Shown one piece after another: positions 34,389-44,393 of a stretch of DNA of 64,000 nt. Source of the DNA: Flavobacterium hercynium (GTDB lineage Bacteria > Bacteroidota > Bacteroidia > Flavobacteriales > Flavobacteriaceae); contig NZ_MUGW01000025.1 in the NCBI RefSeq assembly GCF_002217285.1, positions 141,905 through 205,904 on the forward strand. Direction: 5' to 3'. Below the pieces are notes generated by a model, which saw only the letters and a program-made list of their open reading frames with translations, did not search any database and was not told the origin of the DNA. Position 1 is the first letter of the stretch, and each line of letters starts with the position of its first letter. The translations under genes and the position numbers were made by a program.

Positions 34389-35609
34389 TTAACGGTTCAG
34401 CTCTAAAGCGGCTAAGATAAATGGCCCTGTCGCTTTAGGATCGTTGTCCTTCTTTCTTTCCTTTACATAATATTCATACGATCCGTCTCTGTATGGATTT
34501 CCACCCAAACCAGCTACGGCACACGCTTCTGTTAAAGTAATACCACCATCTGCTTCAACTTTAATTAATTTTTTAGTTAAACCGTCGAAAGCTTTGTTGG
34601 CTAATTTTTTATAATTTGCTGGTAAGTATCCTTTGTTAGCGCCTTTTGCGTAAGCATAAGCAAACATTGCAGATCCAGACGCTTCCAGATAGTTTCCTTC
34701 TTTTCCGCCTTTATCTGTAACCTGATACCATAAACCTGATTTGTCCTGATATTTTGCTAAACTGGCAGAAGCATTATTTAAATAACCAACCAATTCTTTT
34801 TGTTTTGGATGATCTTTTGGGAAGTAATCTAAAACATCTACCAAAGCCATTACATACCAGCCCAATGCTCTTGACCAAAAGTTTGGTGATGTTCCGGTTT
34901 CTTTATTTGCCCAAGGCATTGCTTTACTTTCATCCCACCCATGATATAACAAACCTGTTTTAGGATCTGTCGCATGTTTTTGAATCAATTCGAATTGTTT
35001 TGCGATATCATCCAGTTCTTTTCCTTTTTCAAAAACAGTGGTGTATTCTGCATAAAACGGTTCTCCCATATACAAACCATCCAGCCACATTTGATTAGGA
35101 TAGATTTTTTTATGCCAAAATCCTCCGCTCGCTGTTCTTGGCTGTTCAGTTAATTGTTTGCGCAACAATTGCATGGCTTTTAAATACTTTTCTTCTTTGG
35201 TTTTATTGTAGATATTAAAAAGCAAACGACCTGCTACAACCATATCAATATTGTATTTCTCGATCTCGTAGCTTTTAATAGTTCCATCTTCCTGAACCAA
35301 TGCATCAACGTATCCTTTTATGTAAGCAGGATATCTGGCATCGGGATTTTTTTTATATAATTCTTCAATAGAATGCAACACCAAACCGTGAACATAATCC
35401 CATTTTGGCGTTTTAGAATCATCGATCATGTAGGCTTCGGGATGACGTTTCATTAAAGTCAAAGCCATTTTATCCGACCATTTCAAATTTTTAGCAATCA
35501 CGATATCCTTATTTGACGGTTCTTGCGAAGTAACTTTACAGCTTGTAAAAGCTACTAAACAAATAAGGGCAACCGCTTTAAAATAATTATGTTTTTTATT
35601 ATTTTTCAT
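34389..35609 (-). CDS. GH105 unsaturated galacturonyl/rhamnogalacturonyl hydrolase
   Basis: The 406-residue lipoprotein (lipobox FTSC) has the six-hairpin GH105/GH88 fold: YNIDMVVAGRLLFNIY, PNQMWLDGLYMGEPFYAEY, LLYHGWDES, SRALGWYVMALVDVLDYFP and YLEASGSAMFAYAYAKG. Such enzymes hydrate the 4,5-unsaturated uronate at the non-reducing end left by pectate lyases, here the PL10 product, giving the 5-keto-4-deoxyuronate used by KduI. Lipid anchoring suggests a periplasmic or outer-membrane location. Confidence 0.92.
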   Translation of the reverse strand: MKNNKKHNYFKAVALICLVAFTSCKVTSQEPSNKDIVIAKNLKWSDKMALTLMKRHPEAYMIDDSKTPKWDYVHGLVLHSIEELYKKNPDARYPAYIKGYVDALVQEDGTIKSYEIEKYNIDMVVAGRLLFNIYNKTKEEKYLKAMQLLRKQLTEQPRTASGGFWHKKIYPNQMWLDGLYMGEPFYAEYTTVFEKGKELDDIAKQFELIQKHATDPKTGLLYHGWDESKAMPWANKETGTSPNFWSRALGWYVMALVDVLDYFPKDHPKQKELVGYLNNASASLAKYQDKSGLWYQVTDKGGKEGNYLEASGSAMFAYAYAKGANKGYLPANYKKLANKAFDGLTKKLIKVEADGGITLTEACAVAGLGGNPYRDGSYEYYVKERKKDNDPKATGPFILAALELNR

Positions 35610-35659
35610 TTCGAATATTTTTAAGTTTTATAATTTGCCACATTCGGCGATTGCTAAAA

Positions 35660-36625
35660 TTAAAGTTTCCCTTTTTTGTTCAGAACTTCTAATTTTTGAT
35701 CCAGATATTGAACAAATTCTTCTTGTGTTTTTATTCCATCTTTTTGTTGTTCCCAAGCGCCTAAAAGGTAAAAAGAAGTTGCTTTAGTTGTTGGTTTAAA
35801 AACTAAAAGATAATCTAGAGAAGTATCTTCTACACTTTCAATTGTTTTAACTTCATAAAAAAGAGCCATTCCTAGTTTATCCGGTACTAAGGATTGTTGT
35901 CCATAAGTTGCCAAGTAAGCCCATTTTTTGTTTTTGCTTTCTTTTTTAAGAAGTTCGGTGTTTTTTTGTTTTACGATTCCGGTACAAATTCCTTTAATTT
36001 CTTTGGATGCCTTAATTGTATGTTGTGTGTACAGCTGATCTGGTTTTATAGTCAGTTCCGAAGTGAAATCAATTTTATCTGAAGCTGTTTTCCATCCGTA
36101 ATAGCGCACTTTTACAACAGATTCGTTTGTTTTGTTTTCGACTTTTGCGATAGTAGAATCTACTTCACGAAAGTGCAATTTTTCATTGTTTAGATAACGA
36201 TCGATAGAACCAATTCCAATTCCTTTTCCGGCTTTTAGAATGTCCGCTCCCCAATCGCTCATGTTATGATACGAATCAAAGTTATCCTGACCTACTTGTG
36301 GCAGAATAATCGCTTCTGTTTTTTTTCCGAAAATGTCAATTGCATTTCTCCAATCCAGATACAAGCGGTAGCCTACTTTGTTGCTTTCCCAGCCCGGACC
36401 TTCGTAACGAATATCAAATGAATGATCTGTATGTTCCGGAGCTAATTTTAATTCATCGACGTTTTTAAAAACAGTTCCGCCAATGTATTTTCGTCCTTCC
36501 CATTTACCATCAGTTTTTGCAGATATTTCGGCATAGGTTTTAGCTGTTTTAATATCATATTTTTGAGCATTTACTGCTGAAAATCCTAATAAAAATAAGG
36601 TCGCAATTGTGATTTTTGTTTTCAT
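35660..36625 (-). CDS. DUF4861 family secreted protein
   Basis: The 321 residues have a signal peptide (MKTKITIATLFLLGFSAVNAQ) and a DUF4861 domain (VPEH-like APEHTDHSFDIRYEGPGWES, GYRLYLDWRNAIDIFGKK, NFDSYHNMSDWGADILKAG). It is a shorter paralogue of the protein at 1941-3110. Its placement between the GH105 and an alpha/beta hydrolase supports a role in pectin oligomer processing. No catalytic assignment is possible from sequence alone. Confidence 0.88.
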   Translation of the reverse strand: MKTKITIATLFLLGFSAVNAQKYDIKTAKTYAEISAKTDGKWEGRKYIGGTVFKNVDELKLAPEHTDHSFDIRYEGPGWESNKVGYRLYLDWRNAIDIFGKKTEAIILPQVGQDNFDSYHNMSDWGADILKAGKGIGIGSIDRYLNNEKLHFREVDSTIAKVENKTNESVVKVRYYGWKTASDKIDFTSELTIKPDQLYTQHTIKASKEIKGICTGIVKQKNTELLKKESKNKKWAYLATYGQQSLVPDKLGMALFYEVKTIESVEDTSLDYLLVFKPTTKATSFYLLGAWEQQKDGIKTQEEFVQYLDQKLEVLNKKGKL

Positions 36626-36632
36626 TTTTATT

Positions 36633-37568
36633 CTATTTTAATGTTTTGTCTAAAAATTGTGTCGTGTACCGTACTGTTTCATCCAACCAAGGCTGAAAAA
36701 ACCAAAACGAATGAGGCGAATCGGGTATCGTTTGTACCTCACTGTAAATTTTATACTGATTCAATATCGCTCTCATATCATCTCTTCCGGCATGAAACCG
36801 ATCGAAACTACTGTTTATAAAAAGTATTGGCGGTGTATTTTTATCGGTATGTGTCAAGGCTGATGCCTTTTTCCAATTCTCCTGATTTTCATCGTAGGTT
36901 CCACCTAACCAAAAGCTTGCCATTTCTCCTTCTGACGATTCGGAATGCTTGAATGCTAAAACACCATCTATATTTACGATTGCATTGACTTTTGAAGAGG
37001 ACTTACTTTTATACGCCTGATCTTCAAAAGCTGAATTTTCGTTTGTTGTACCAATCAAAGCTGCCATTTGACCTCCTGAGGAGCATCCTAAAATCGCAAT
37101 TTTGTCTGGATCTACATGAAATTTCTTTGCATTGTCTTTTATAAATTTAATCGCATTTTTAACATCATGAATGCCTTCGGGATATTTTGCTTCTAATGAT
37201 AGTCTGTATTCTATAGCAAAGCAAGCGTATCCTTTTGCTGCTATTTCCTGCCCTAAAACCTGCATTTGATTTTTATTACCGGAGCGCCATCCGCCACCGT
37301 GAATCATAATTACAGCTGGATTTTGTTTTTTGTCTTTATTAAAAAAAGCATTAAAATACAAAACTCTTTCTCCTAGTTGCTGATATTTAATATCATTCAG
37401 CTGCGTAACATTTTTATGATTTTGAGATTTTGCAATGGTAATGAAGGGATATTTCTTTATTAGCTTTTGATACGTCTTTTCTATAGTATAAGAACTGTCA
37501 ATTTTATAGCCATTTTGTCCAAAAACAAAAGTAGAAAAGAGTAGAAAAGTCCAAAATGCTTTTTTCAT
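36633..37568 (-). CDS. Secreted alpha/beta hydrolase (esterase)
   Basis: The 311 residues have a signal peptide (MKKAFWTFLLFSTFVFG) and an alpha/beta hydrolase fold of the BD-FAE/HSL type. The oxyanion hole is MIHGGGWRSGN, the nucleophile elbow ILGCSSGGQMAAL, the acid lies in FINSSFDRFHAG and the His in PDSPHSFWFF. In this PUL it probably removes acetyl or other esters from pectin. It follows susD after 109 bp and precedes DUF4861 by 7 bp. Confidence 0.86.
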   Translation of the reverse strand: MKKAFWTFLLFSTFVFGQNGYKIDSSYTIEKTYQKLIKKYPFITIAKSQNHKNVTQLNDIKYQQLGERVLYFNAFFNKDKKQNPAVIMIHGGGWRSGNKNQMQVLGQEIAAKGYACFAIEYRLSLEAKYPEGIHDVKNAIKFIKDNAKKFHVDPDKIAILGCSSGGQMAALIGTTNENSAFEDQAYKSKSSSKVNAIVNIDGVLAFKHSESSEGEMASFWLGGTYDENQENWKKASALTHTDKNTPPILFINSSFDRFHAGRDDMRAILNQYKIYSEVQTIPDSPHSFWFFQPWLDETVRYTTQFLDKTLK

Positions 37569-37677
37569 TACAAGCTCTTTTTATAGTTAAGAAAGGAGTC
37601 TGAGTAATTCAAACTCCTTTTTAACTAATTAAAACAACAATTTAAACCATTAATTACTAATTCAAATTTCCAACTAA

Positions 37678-39381
37678 TTAATATGCAGGATTCTGTGGGA
37701 AATTATTATTTCTATTTAAATCTAATGCTGATTGTGGTATTGGTCTTAATATTTTAAGATTTCCGTTTGCTCCAACAAAAGCATTAGCACTTGTAACTTT
37801 AGGATTGTGTAAAACGGTTCTTTCTACTAAAGTTCCTGTACGTTTTAAATCGAACCAACGGTGGTATTCTCCTAACAATTCTCTTCCTCTTTCGTCTAAG
37901 ATTGTATTGATATCAATGCTTGTTAGTACCGGAATTGCTCCTACTACACCGCCACCAGCTCTTCTTCTTACTTCATTTAAACGTGCTAAAGCTAATGGAG
38001 AATTACCCGCATTAAAGTATGCTTCTGCCGCAATCAAATATGTTTCACCAAGACGTGCGATAATAAAATCACGTGTACTGCTTCTGTTTGTTGCCGGAGT
38101 TATTGGTGTAGTGTTGTAATTTGCACTAGATGCGCCACTGTAAGGTGCTTTTGGATCATCGAACTTACGAACAGGAATTAAATTATAATCGGCTCCTGAA
38201 GGTGCTGCTGAAGAATACGATCCCCAAGGGTGGTAACCCGGAGGCAATGTTGCCGGTGCTTTAATTGCTCCTAAGTTAGTATGTGATGCCAAATATGCAT
38301 CTCTCTCTACCTGCGTAAACCATTTTGGTTCGTAAAAGTGCGCTACTTTAGACGCTGATTTATCTGCCGATGTATAGAAATCATAATATCTTGTAAAGAT
38401 TTCGTGCATAAAAGTACTTTCCCAACGCTTGTCTCCTTTTTCGAATAATGATAATGCGTAAACGGTTGGACAAAGTGTATAACTTCTGTTTGGATAAGGA
38501 GTTCCTGCCGCGGCTGCTCCTAAATAAGGACCAAACCAATAGTTTTGTGAATTTCCTAAAGCCGTGTTTCCTGTTGCGTTCGAAAGCTCTGAGAACTGAA
38601 CTGAAAAGATTGTTTCAGCATTCATCTCATTACCTGGTTTTACTACATCTTCAAAAGTTACATTTAGAGCCTGACCATTAATTACCTGATCTGCCAAAGT
38701 TGCTGCTGTTGTAAAATCGTCTGCTGCAGCAAAAGTTTCGTATCCTCTTGTTAAGTGAACTTTTGCCATTAAATTTAGCACTGCTCTTTTGTTTACACGT
38801 CCAGTATAACCTGCTGAACTTACTACCGGAAGTGCTTCATTCAAATCTTTTAAAATTTGAACGTATACTTCTTCAGCCGTATTTCTGTCGAATGACGTAA
38901 CTGCACTATTAAAATTATCAAGTACAATTGGCACACCACCATAAGTCTGAACTAAAAGAAAATAAGCATTCGCTCTTAAAAATTTCAATTCTCCAACTCT
39001 TGTTTCCAGCGTGCTTGAACTTTCTGTAAGTGTAGAAAAATACACTCCTTTATTAGCTTGCTGAATTGCAGTATAACAAGTTCTGTACAACAAGTCAACA
39101 CCTAATGATGATGATGACAAAGTTAAATATTTCGCCAATCCTTCCGGTTCCTGGTTTCTTCCTTCAGAATACATGTCAGTACCTGCTTCGAACAACCACG
39201 GATCTCCACCGTAAATATCTTTTAATGTAGAATAATTGGTGTTTACTAATGATTCAAACCCGGGAGCAGTAAGATAATATTGCTCTGCTGAACCAAACGC
39301 TTTGTTCTCTTCTTCGATAAAATCTGAACAGGAATTAAGCGTAGTTGCCAATATCCCTATATATAATATGAACTTTTTCAT
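37678..39381 (-). CDS. susD: SusD/RagB family outer-membrane lipoprotein
   Basis: The 567 residues have a lipobox at LNSC (Cys 18), then SusD-like tetratricopeptide helices (GELKFLRANAYFLLVQTYGGVPIVLDN) and the C-terminal RARPQ-like region (FIIARLGETYLIAAEAYFNAG, LDERGRELLGEYHRWFDLKRTG, PIPQSALDLN). It captures pectic oligosaccharides at the surface and lids the SusC transporter encoded 11 bp upstream. Confidence 0.95.
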   Translation of the reverse strand: MKKFILYIGILATTLNSCSDFIEEENKAFGSAEQYYLTAPGFESLVNTNYSTLKDIYGGDPWLFEAGTDMYSEGRNQEPEGLAKYLTLSSSSLGVDLLYRTCYTAIQQANKGVYFSTLTESSSTLETRVGELKFLRANAYFLLVQTYGGVPIVLDNFNSAVTSFDRNTAEEVYVQILKDLNEALPVVSSAGYTGRVNKRAVLNLMAKVHLTRGYETFAAADDFTTAATLADQVINGQALNVTFEDVVKPGNEMNAETIFSVQFSELSNATGNTALGNSQNYWFGPYLGAAAAGTPYPNRSYTLCPTVYALSLFEKGDKRWESTFMHEIFTRYYDFYTSADKSASKVAHFYEPKWFTQVERDAYLASHTNLGAIKAPATLPPGYHPWGSYSSAAPSGADYNLIPVRKFDDPKAPYSGASSANYNTTPITPATNRSSTRDFIIARLGETYLIAAEAYFNAGNSPLALARLNEVRRRAGGGVVGAIPVLTSIDINTILDERGRELLGEYHRWFDLKRTGTLVERTVLHNPKVTSANAFVGANGNLKILRPIPQSALDLNRNNNFPQNPAY

Positions 39382-39392
39382 TTTTCTTTAAT

Positions 39393-42300
39393 TTAAAATT
39401 TTAAACTTACACCCATCTGAACAGTCATTGTAGACACACGGTTTACAGCTAAAGAGGCTGTTGCCCACTCAGGATCATATCCTTCGTAATCTGTAAACAC
39501 AAACGGATTTAAAACATTCACATAAAAACGCATGCTCTTAAGTTTTAATTTAGTCAATAGATCATCGTTAAGATTGTATCCAAGAGCGATGTTTTGAACT
39601 TTTACAAAAGAAGCATCTTTGTAAAAAGCAACGTTATTCGTATCATAATAAACTCCCGCTCCACGTGGCATTGGGTTGGTATTAGAATACTGAGGAGCAA
39701 GACCTGCACCATTTGCAGGAATGTACCAATCTCCTAAATCAAATTTTTGACGACCTCTGTCTGTAACATCAGCGAAATTGTCGTGAAAACCACTAAATAC
39801 AGTCATTCCCTGATTGGTGATTACTGAAACTGATAAATCAAATTGTTTTACACGTAATGAAGTAGAAAGACTTCCTGTCCATTTAGGATCGTAGTTTCCT
39901 AAAATTGCTCTATCATTATTCGCATCAATTCTTCCATCATTATTTAAATCTTTCACTTTTGCTTCTCCTGGTTTTTGTCCGTAAGAAAGTGCTTGTGCAG
40001 CTTCGCTTTCCTGCCATACACCATCAAAAACAAAATTGTAGTACGAGTGAATATTTTCTCCAATAAATAAATTATTACCCACGTCGTCTACTTTATCTTG
40101 CCCGTAGATAGAAACTAATTCGTTTACGTTTTTAGTAAACGTAAAACTTGTTTCCCAGCTTACATCTTTAGTCTGCACATTTTTAGTTGTCAAAGCAATC
40201 TCAATACCTTTGTTACTAACAGAACCAACGTTTGATGTAATGGTTGGAACTCCCATTTCTAATGGTAAAGCTTGTTGGAATAATAAATCTTTTGATAATC
40301 TGTCGTAAACGTCAACACTACCTGAGATTCTGTTTTTTGCAAATCCAAAATCCAAACCAAAGTTAACCTCTCTTGTTTTCTCCCAAGTCAAATTTGGATT
40401 TCCTAAACTTGAAGTTGTATATCCGTTTGCTGTTGTAGCGCCATATTCATAATACGTTGGAACTCTCAAAAGACTCAAACTTGAATACGGACTTACGTTG
40501 TCGTTTCCGGTTGTTCCGACACTGGCACGTAATTTTAAATTAGAAACTACATTCTGATTTTGTAAAAATGATTCTTCGTGGATATTCCATCCTAAAGCTA
40601 CAGAAGGGAAAGCAGTCCATTTGTTATCATCTGATAAAACAGAAGAACCATCGTAACGTAATGAAGCAGTTAACAAATAACGTCCTTTGTAAGCATAATT
40701 AAAACGACCTGCGTACGATTCTAATGTATTTCTTGAATATGGAATAAAAATTCCTGAAGGAATCAAATTGATATTTCCTGTAGGTGTTAAGGTATAAGTT
40801 GCCTGAGCTCCTGAACCTAAATTATAAAAGCTCGTTTCGAACGGATTTTCTCTTGAAGACTGAAAATACGTTTCTGTCGTATTAGAATAAAAACTCTGAA
40901 GTCCTAAGAAACTAAATACGTGTGCATCTTTTAAGGTAAAGTTGATATTGAATTGGTTATCCCAAGTGAAATTAAAGTTTTGAACGTTGGTTACGTCTCC
41001 AGATGGTAAACTTTTATTTTTAAGACCAAAATCAGTTTGAGCTCCAGAAGATCTTCCTTCTCTTGCATCCATTTTTCCTCCTGAAAAAGTAGATTTAAAG
41101 GACAACCAGCTGTTTGCTTTGTATTCTGCAAAAACGTTTCCAATAGTTGTCCATCTGTTGATCTCATCGCTTGAATTTGCAATTTCCAAAAGTGGATTGT
41201 ATGATCCTGTTTTATTAATCGCAAGGTTACCATTTGGATATCTTAATGTTCCCGGCTGTTGTGCGTAAGTTCCAACGATTTCATTACCGGCAGCATCAAT
41301 TGCCCAAGGAGATGTATATGGATTTTGTCTGAAAGCTTCCTGCATTGCTGTTGCACTACCCAGTTGCTCATCTGTTTTAGAAACGGTAAGATTTACACCA
41401 AACGAAATTTTATCATTTACTTTATGATTTAAACCTGCTTTAAACGTGTACTTATCAATTCCTTCTTTATCGATAACTCCTGTTTCTGTCTGTGCTCCTA
41501 AACCTATGTTGTAAGACAATCCGTTATCTGCACGACCTGAAACATTCAAATAATTGTTTTTAGTATATCCGCCTTTCAAAACGTTATCCTGCCAATTATA
41601 CGATTTATTGTCAGCAACTCTTTGAAATAAAACATTGTTACTTCCTCCCTGACCTACAGCTGTACTCAACTCATTAGCATCAATATCCATATAAGTTGGA
41701 TTTGTTGCAGAAACTGTTGTTGCTAAAAAAGCTGATTGATGGTAGTACCACCATTTGTCCGGACTCATTAGTTTTGGTAATCGAACAGCTTGTTTGTTAC
41801 CATAAGAACTGTCAAAAGTAACGGTTACTCCCGATTTAGCGCTTGATCCGCTTTTTGTCGTTACAATGATAACCCCGCTACCTCCTCTTGACCCGTAGAT
41901 CGCTGCAGAAGAAGCATCTTTCAATACGTCCATTCTGGCAATGTCCTGTGGATTCAAAAAGTCGATATTATCTGTTGGAACACCATCAACAACGAAAAGA
42001 GGTTTAGATCCGTCTTTATTAATAGAGTTTGCTCCCCTGATCGTTACATTAAAACCATCTCCAATACGACCTGAGTTCGATGTTACCTGAACTCCGGCAA
42101 TACTTCCCTGAATGGCTTCCATTGGGTTGGTTACATTACGTTCTGTAATTTTTGCAGCAGATAAAGTATTGATCGCTCCAGTAAGATCTGTTTTCTTTGC
42201 CGTACCGTACCCTACTACAACTACTTCACTAAGCGAATTGGATTGTTCTGCAAGACTTACGTTAACTTTTGCTTTTCCTGCTACGCTAACTTCTTGTGTC

Positions 42301-42563
42301 TGAAAACCTAAATAGCTAATAATTAATATCGCTTTATTATTGGTAACGTTAATTTTAAAACCTCCCTCGAAATCTGTCGAAGTTCCGTTTTTAGTTCCTT
42401 TCTCCTGAATATTAACTCCCGGAAGTGATAATCCGGCAGCATCCGTAATTTTTCCTTCGATCACAGTAGACTGTGCATTCATTGTACTGCAGAACACTGC
42501 ATTCAGGAAAAATAAAAATACAAGATTGTATTTTCTTTTCTTTAATAATTGTGTTATGTTCAT
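39393..42563 (-). CDS. susC: SusC/RagA family TonB-linked outer-membrane transporter
   Basis: The 1056 residues have a signal peptide, a CarboxypepD_reg-like domain (about 35-110, GKITDAAGLSLPGVNI), a TonB box region (SEVVVVGYG), a plug domain (GAINTLSAAKITERN, PLFVVDGVPTDNIDFLNP, SGVIIVTTKSG) and a beta-barrel ending in aromatic LKF. It imports oligosaccharides with TonB energy. The gene follows GH28 copy 1 by 114 bp, which contains 7-8 bp repeats rather than a clear promoter. Confidence 0.95.
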   Translation of the reverse strand: MNITQLLKKRKYNLVFLFFLNAVFCSTMNAQSTVIEGKITDAAGLSLPGVNIQEKGTKNGTSTDFEGGFKINVTNNKAILIISYLGFQTQEVSVAGKAKVNVSLAEQSNSLSEVVVVGYGTAKKTDLTGAINTLSAAKITERNVTNPMEAIQGSIAGVQVTSNSGRIGDGFNVTIRGANSINKDGSKPLFVVDGVPTDNIDFLNPQDIARMDVLKDASSAAIYGSRGGSGVIIVTTKSGSSAKSGVTVTFDSSYGNKQAVRLPKLMSPDKWWYYHQSAFLATTVSATNPTYMDIDANELSTAVGQGGSNNVLFQRVADNKSYNWQDNVLKGGYTKNNYLNVSGRADNGLSYNIGLGAQTETGVIDKEGIDKYTFKAGLNHKVNDKISFGVNLTVSKTDEQLGSATAMQEAFRQNPYTSPWAIDAAGNEIVGTYAQQPGTLRYPNGNLAINKTGSYNPLLEIANSSDEINRWTTIGNVFAEYKANSWLSFKSTFSGGKMDAREGRSSGAQTDFGLKNKSLPSGDVTNVQNFNFTWDNQFNINFTLKDAHVFSFLGLQSFYSNTTETYFQSSRENPFETSFYNLGSGAQATYTLTPTGNINLIPSGIFIPYSRNTLESYAGRFNYAYKGRYLLTASLRYDGSSVLSDDNKWTAFPSVALGWNIHEESFLQNQNVVSNLKLRASVGTTGNDNVSPYSSLSLLRVPTYYEYGATTANGYTTSSLGNPNLTWEKTREVNFGLDFGFAKNRISGSVDVYDRLSKDLLFQQALPLEMGVPTITSNVGSVSNKGIEIALTTKNVQTKDVSWETSFTFTKNVNELVSIYGQDKVDDVGNNLFIGENIHSYYNFVFDGVWQESEAAQALSYGQKPGEAKVKDLNNDGRIDANNDRAILGNYDPKWTGSLSTSLRVKQFDLSVSVITNQGMTVFSGFHDNFADVTDRGRQKFDLGDWYIPANGAGLAPQYSNTNPMPRGAGVYYDTNNVAFYKDASFVKVQNIALGYNLNDDLLTKLKLKSMRFYVNVLNPFVFTDYEGYDPEWATASLAVNRVSTMTVQMGVSLKF

Positions 42564-42597
42564 TGTTTAGCTTTGGTTTGGTTAATGATAGTTTTTT

Positions 42598-42675
42598 TTT
42601 GAATTGTGAATTGTGAATTGTAAAATGTAAATTGTGAATACTTTATCTAAAAATCTAATAATCCAACAATCTAAA
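42598..42675. repeat. Heptad and octad periodic repeats between GH28 and susC
   Basis: GAATTGT units (7 bp, 42600-42637) are followed by CTAAAAAT/CTAATAAT/CCAACAAT (8 bp, 42646-42675). This is the same class as the arrays at 3615, 13937 and 50990. Confidence 0.7.
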
Positions 42676-42677
42676 TT

Positions 42678-44108
42678 CTAAAATTCAATCTTCTTCCCAT
42701 TGATATAGGTATTTATAAAGTTTATGTTTTTAACGTTTTTAAGTGAGTGAACGGAGTCTACTTTTTCTATGATAACATCTTTAAGTGTTATGTTTTCTAT
42801 TGGGGATTGTTCGTAGCCATCGGCTAAAATCCCAAATTTTCCTCCGTTTTTTACTTTTATATTTTCAAGGCTTATATTTTTTATTGTGGGAATAAAATCA
42901 CCGTTTTGTGAACCGTAAACATTGTAAAACATCGTAGCTCTTAAAACGCATTCTTTTACAGTTCCTACTTCAATATTTCGAACATAGATATCTTCTGTAG
43001 TACCGCCTCGTTTTGAATTTGTTTTAATTCGGATTGCTCTTTCAAGATTTGGACTGTCCATGATGCAATTTTCTACAAAAACATTATTTACACCTGCAGA
43101 AATTTCGCTTCCCATAACAACACCGCCATGTCCGTCTATCATTTTACAATTTTGCACAATAATATTTTTACTTGGAATACCAACACGTCTTCCATCAGCA
43201 TCTCTTCCTGATTTAATGGCAATGCAATCATCACCAGTATTAAACGTGCAGTTCTTAATCAATACGTTCTGAGAATATTCCGGATCACAACCATCATTGT
43301 TAGGTCCGTGGCTTGTAATCGTTACACCATCAACAATAACATTATTTGATTTTAATGGATGTAAAATCCAAAATGGCGCATTAATGATTGTGACATCTTT
43401 AATAAGTACCGTATTACATTCAAAAAATTCAATAAAATTAGGACGCAAATAATGTCCGTCTCCAAAAACTCTTTTCTCAACCGGAACATTTTCTTCCGCC
43501 ATTGCAACTAAAGTTTCTCTATTTTTAGGATCGTTTTGAGAAGGAACTCCTTTTTTCCATCCATAATATTTACTTCCTGCCCAAGACCACCAATTGTCAT
43601 TATTTGCCTGACCGTTTAGTGTTCCTTTTCCGGTAACAGCAACATTGGTTTTGTTACGGGCAAAAATAAGAGGTGAATAGTTTATTAATTCTGTTCCTTC
43701 AAATGATGTATGTACTAAAGGATAATTTTTTGGATCTGTACTAAAAAGTATTTCGGCTTTATCTTCTAAATGTAAATTCACATTATTTTCTAAGTGAATT
43801 GATCCCGTAAGGTATTTACCATTTGGAACCAACACTTTCCCACCGCCATTTTCAGTACAAGCTTTAATTGCTTTTCTAAAAGCTTCTGTATTTAATGTTT
43901 TACCATCGGCTACAGCACCATAATTTTTTATACTATATATTTTATCTGAAAATTGAGTTTGCGGAATACCTTTTATGATTAACTCCATTCTTTTCCACGG
44001 ATCTGTTTCGGTAATAACAGTTGCTTGTTGAGCACAACAAGAAAATACCATTAATAAGGTGCTAAAAAAAGTAATTGATTTAAACAGTATATTCTTATTT
44101 GTAATCAT
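42678..44108 (-). CDS. GH28 polygalacturonase (copy 1)
   Basis: The 476 residues start with a signal sequence that may be lipoprotein-type (VFSCCAQQ). GH28 motifs are NNDGCDPEYSQNV, GDDCIAIKSGRDADGRR, HGGVVMGSEISAG and RAIRIKTNSKRGG, with the catalytic Asp residues intact. It is the first gene of the PUL and has its own promoter with the LacI-type operator. Likely role: cleavage of homogalacturonan or galacturonides. Confidence 0.93.
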   Translation of the reverse strand: MITNKNILFKSITFFSTLLMVFSCCAQQATVITETDPWKRMELIIKGIPQTQFSDKIYSIKNYGAVADGKTLNTEAFRKAIKACTENGGGKVLVPNGKYLTGSIHLENNVNLHLEDKAEILFSTDPKNYPLVHTSFEGTELINYSPLIFARNKTNVAVTGKGTLNGQANNDNWWSWAGSKYYGWKKGVPSQNDPKNRETLVAMAEENVPVEKRVFGDGHYLRPNFIEFFECNTVLIKDVTIINAPFWILHPLKSNNVIVDGVTITSHGPNNDGCDPEYSQNVLIKNCTFNTGDDCIAIKSGRDADGRRVGIPSKNIIVQNCKMIDGHGGVVMGSEISAGVNNVFVENCIMDSPNLERAIRIKTNSKRGGTTEDIYVRNIEVGTVKECVLRATMFYNVYGSQNGDFIPTIKNISLENIKVKNGGKFGILADGYEQSPIENITLKDVIIEKVDSVHSLKNVKNINFINTYINGKKIEF

Positions 44109-44150
44109 TTATGCTCTTTCTTTAATTTATTATAAAAAACAATAACATTA

Positions 44151-44192
44151 TGTAATCGATTACACGAAAGTATAAAAATAGTTTCATCACAG
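44151..44192 (-). promoter_or_regulatory. PUL promoter and LacI operator
   Basis: On the minus strand TTTG-N20-TACTTTCG forms a -33/-7 pair. Directly after it lies the perfect 14-bp palindrome TGTAATCGATTACA (44151-44164), which would cover the transcription start. The operator is 43 bp before the GH28 ATG. Confidence 0.75.
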
Positions 44193-44290
44193 CAAATTTA
44201 TTTAGATTTTTTTTATATATTTAATTTTTATTTGAAATTATAATTACACTTAATGTAAAAAAACACATAATTTATTACCATAATAGAACT

Positions 44291-44363
44291 GAAAACGTTT
44301 TAGTTTTAAAAGAAGGTAATCGATAACATTTTATAATTGATATATAAAAAAAATGTATTTTTG
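44291..44363 (+). promoter_or_regulatory. lacI promoter with two candidate operators
   Basis: TTG at 44337 and TATTTTTG (44356-44363) form a -33/-7 pair 30 bp before the lacI ATG. GTAATCGATAAC (44316-44327) is a relative of the palindromic operator, and GAAAACGTTTT (44291-44301) is a second CG-centred LacI-type site. Confidence 0.6.
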
Positions 44364-44393
44364 TCCAGTTAATAATATATAACGACCAATTGA

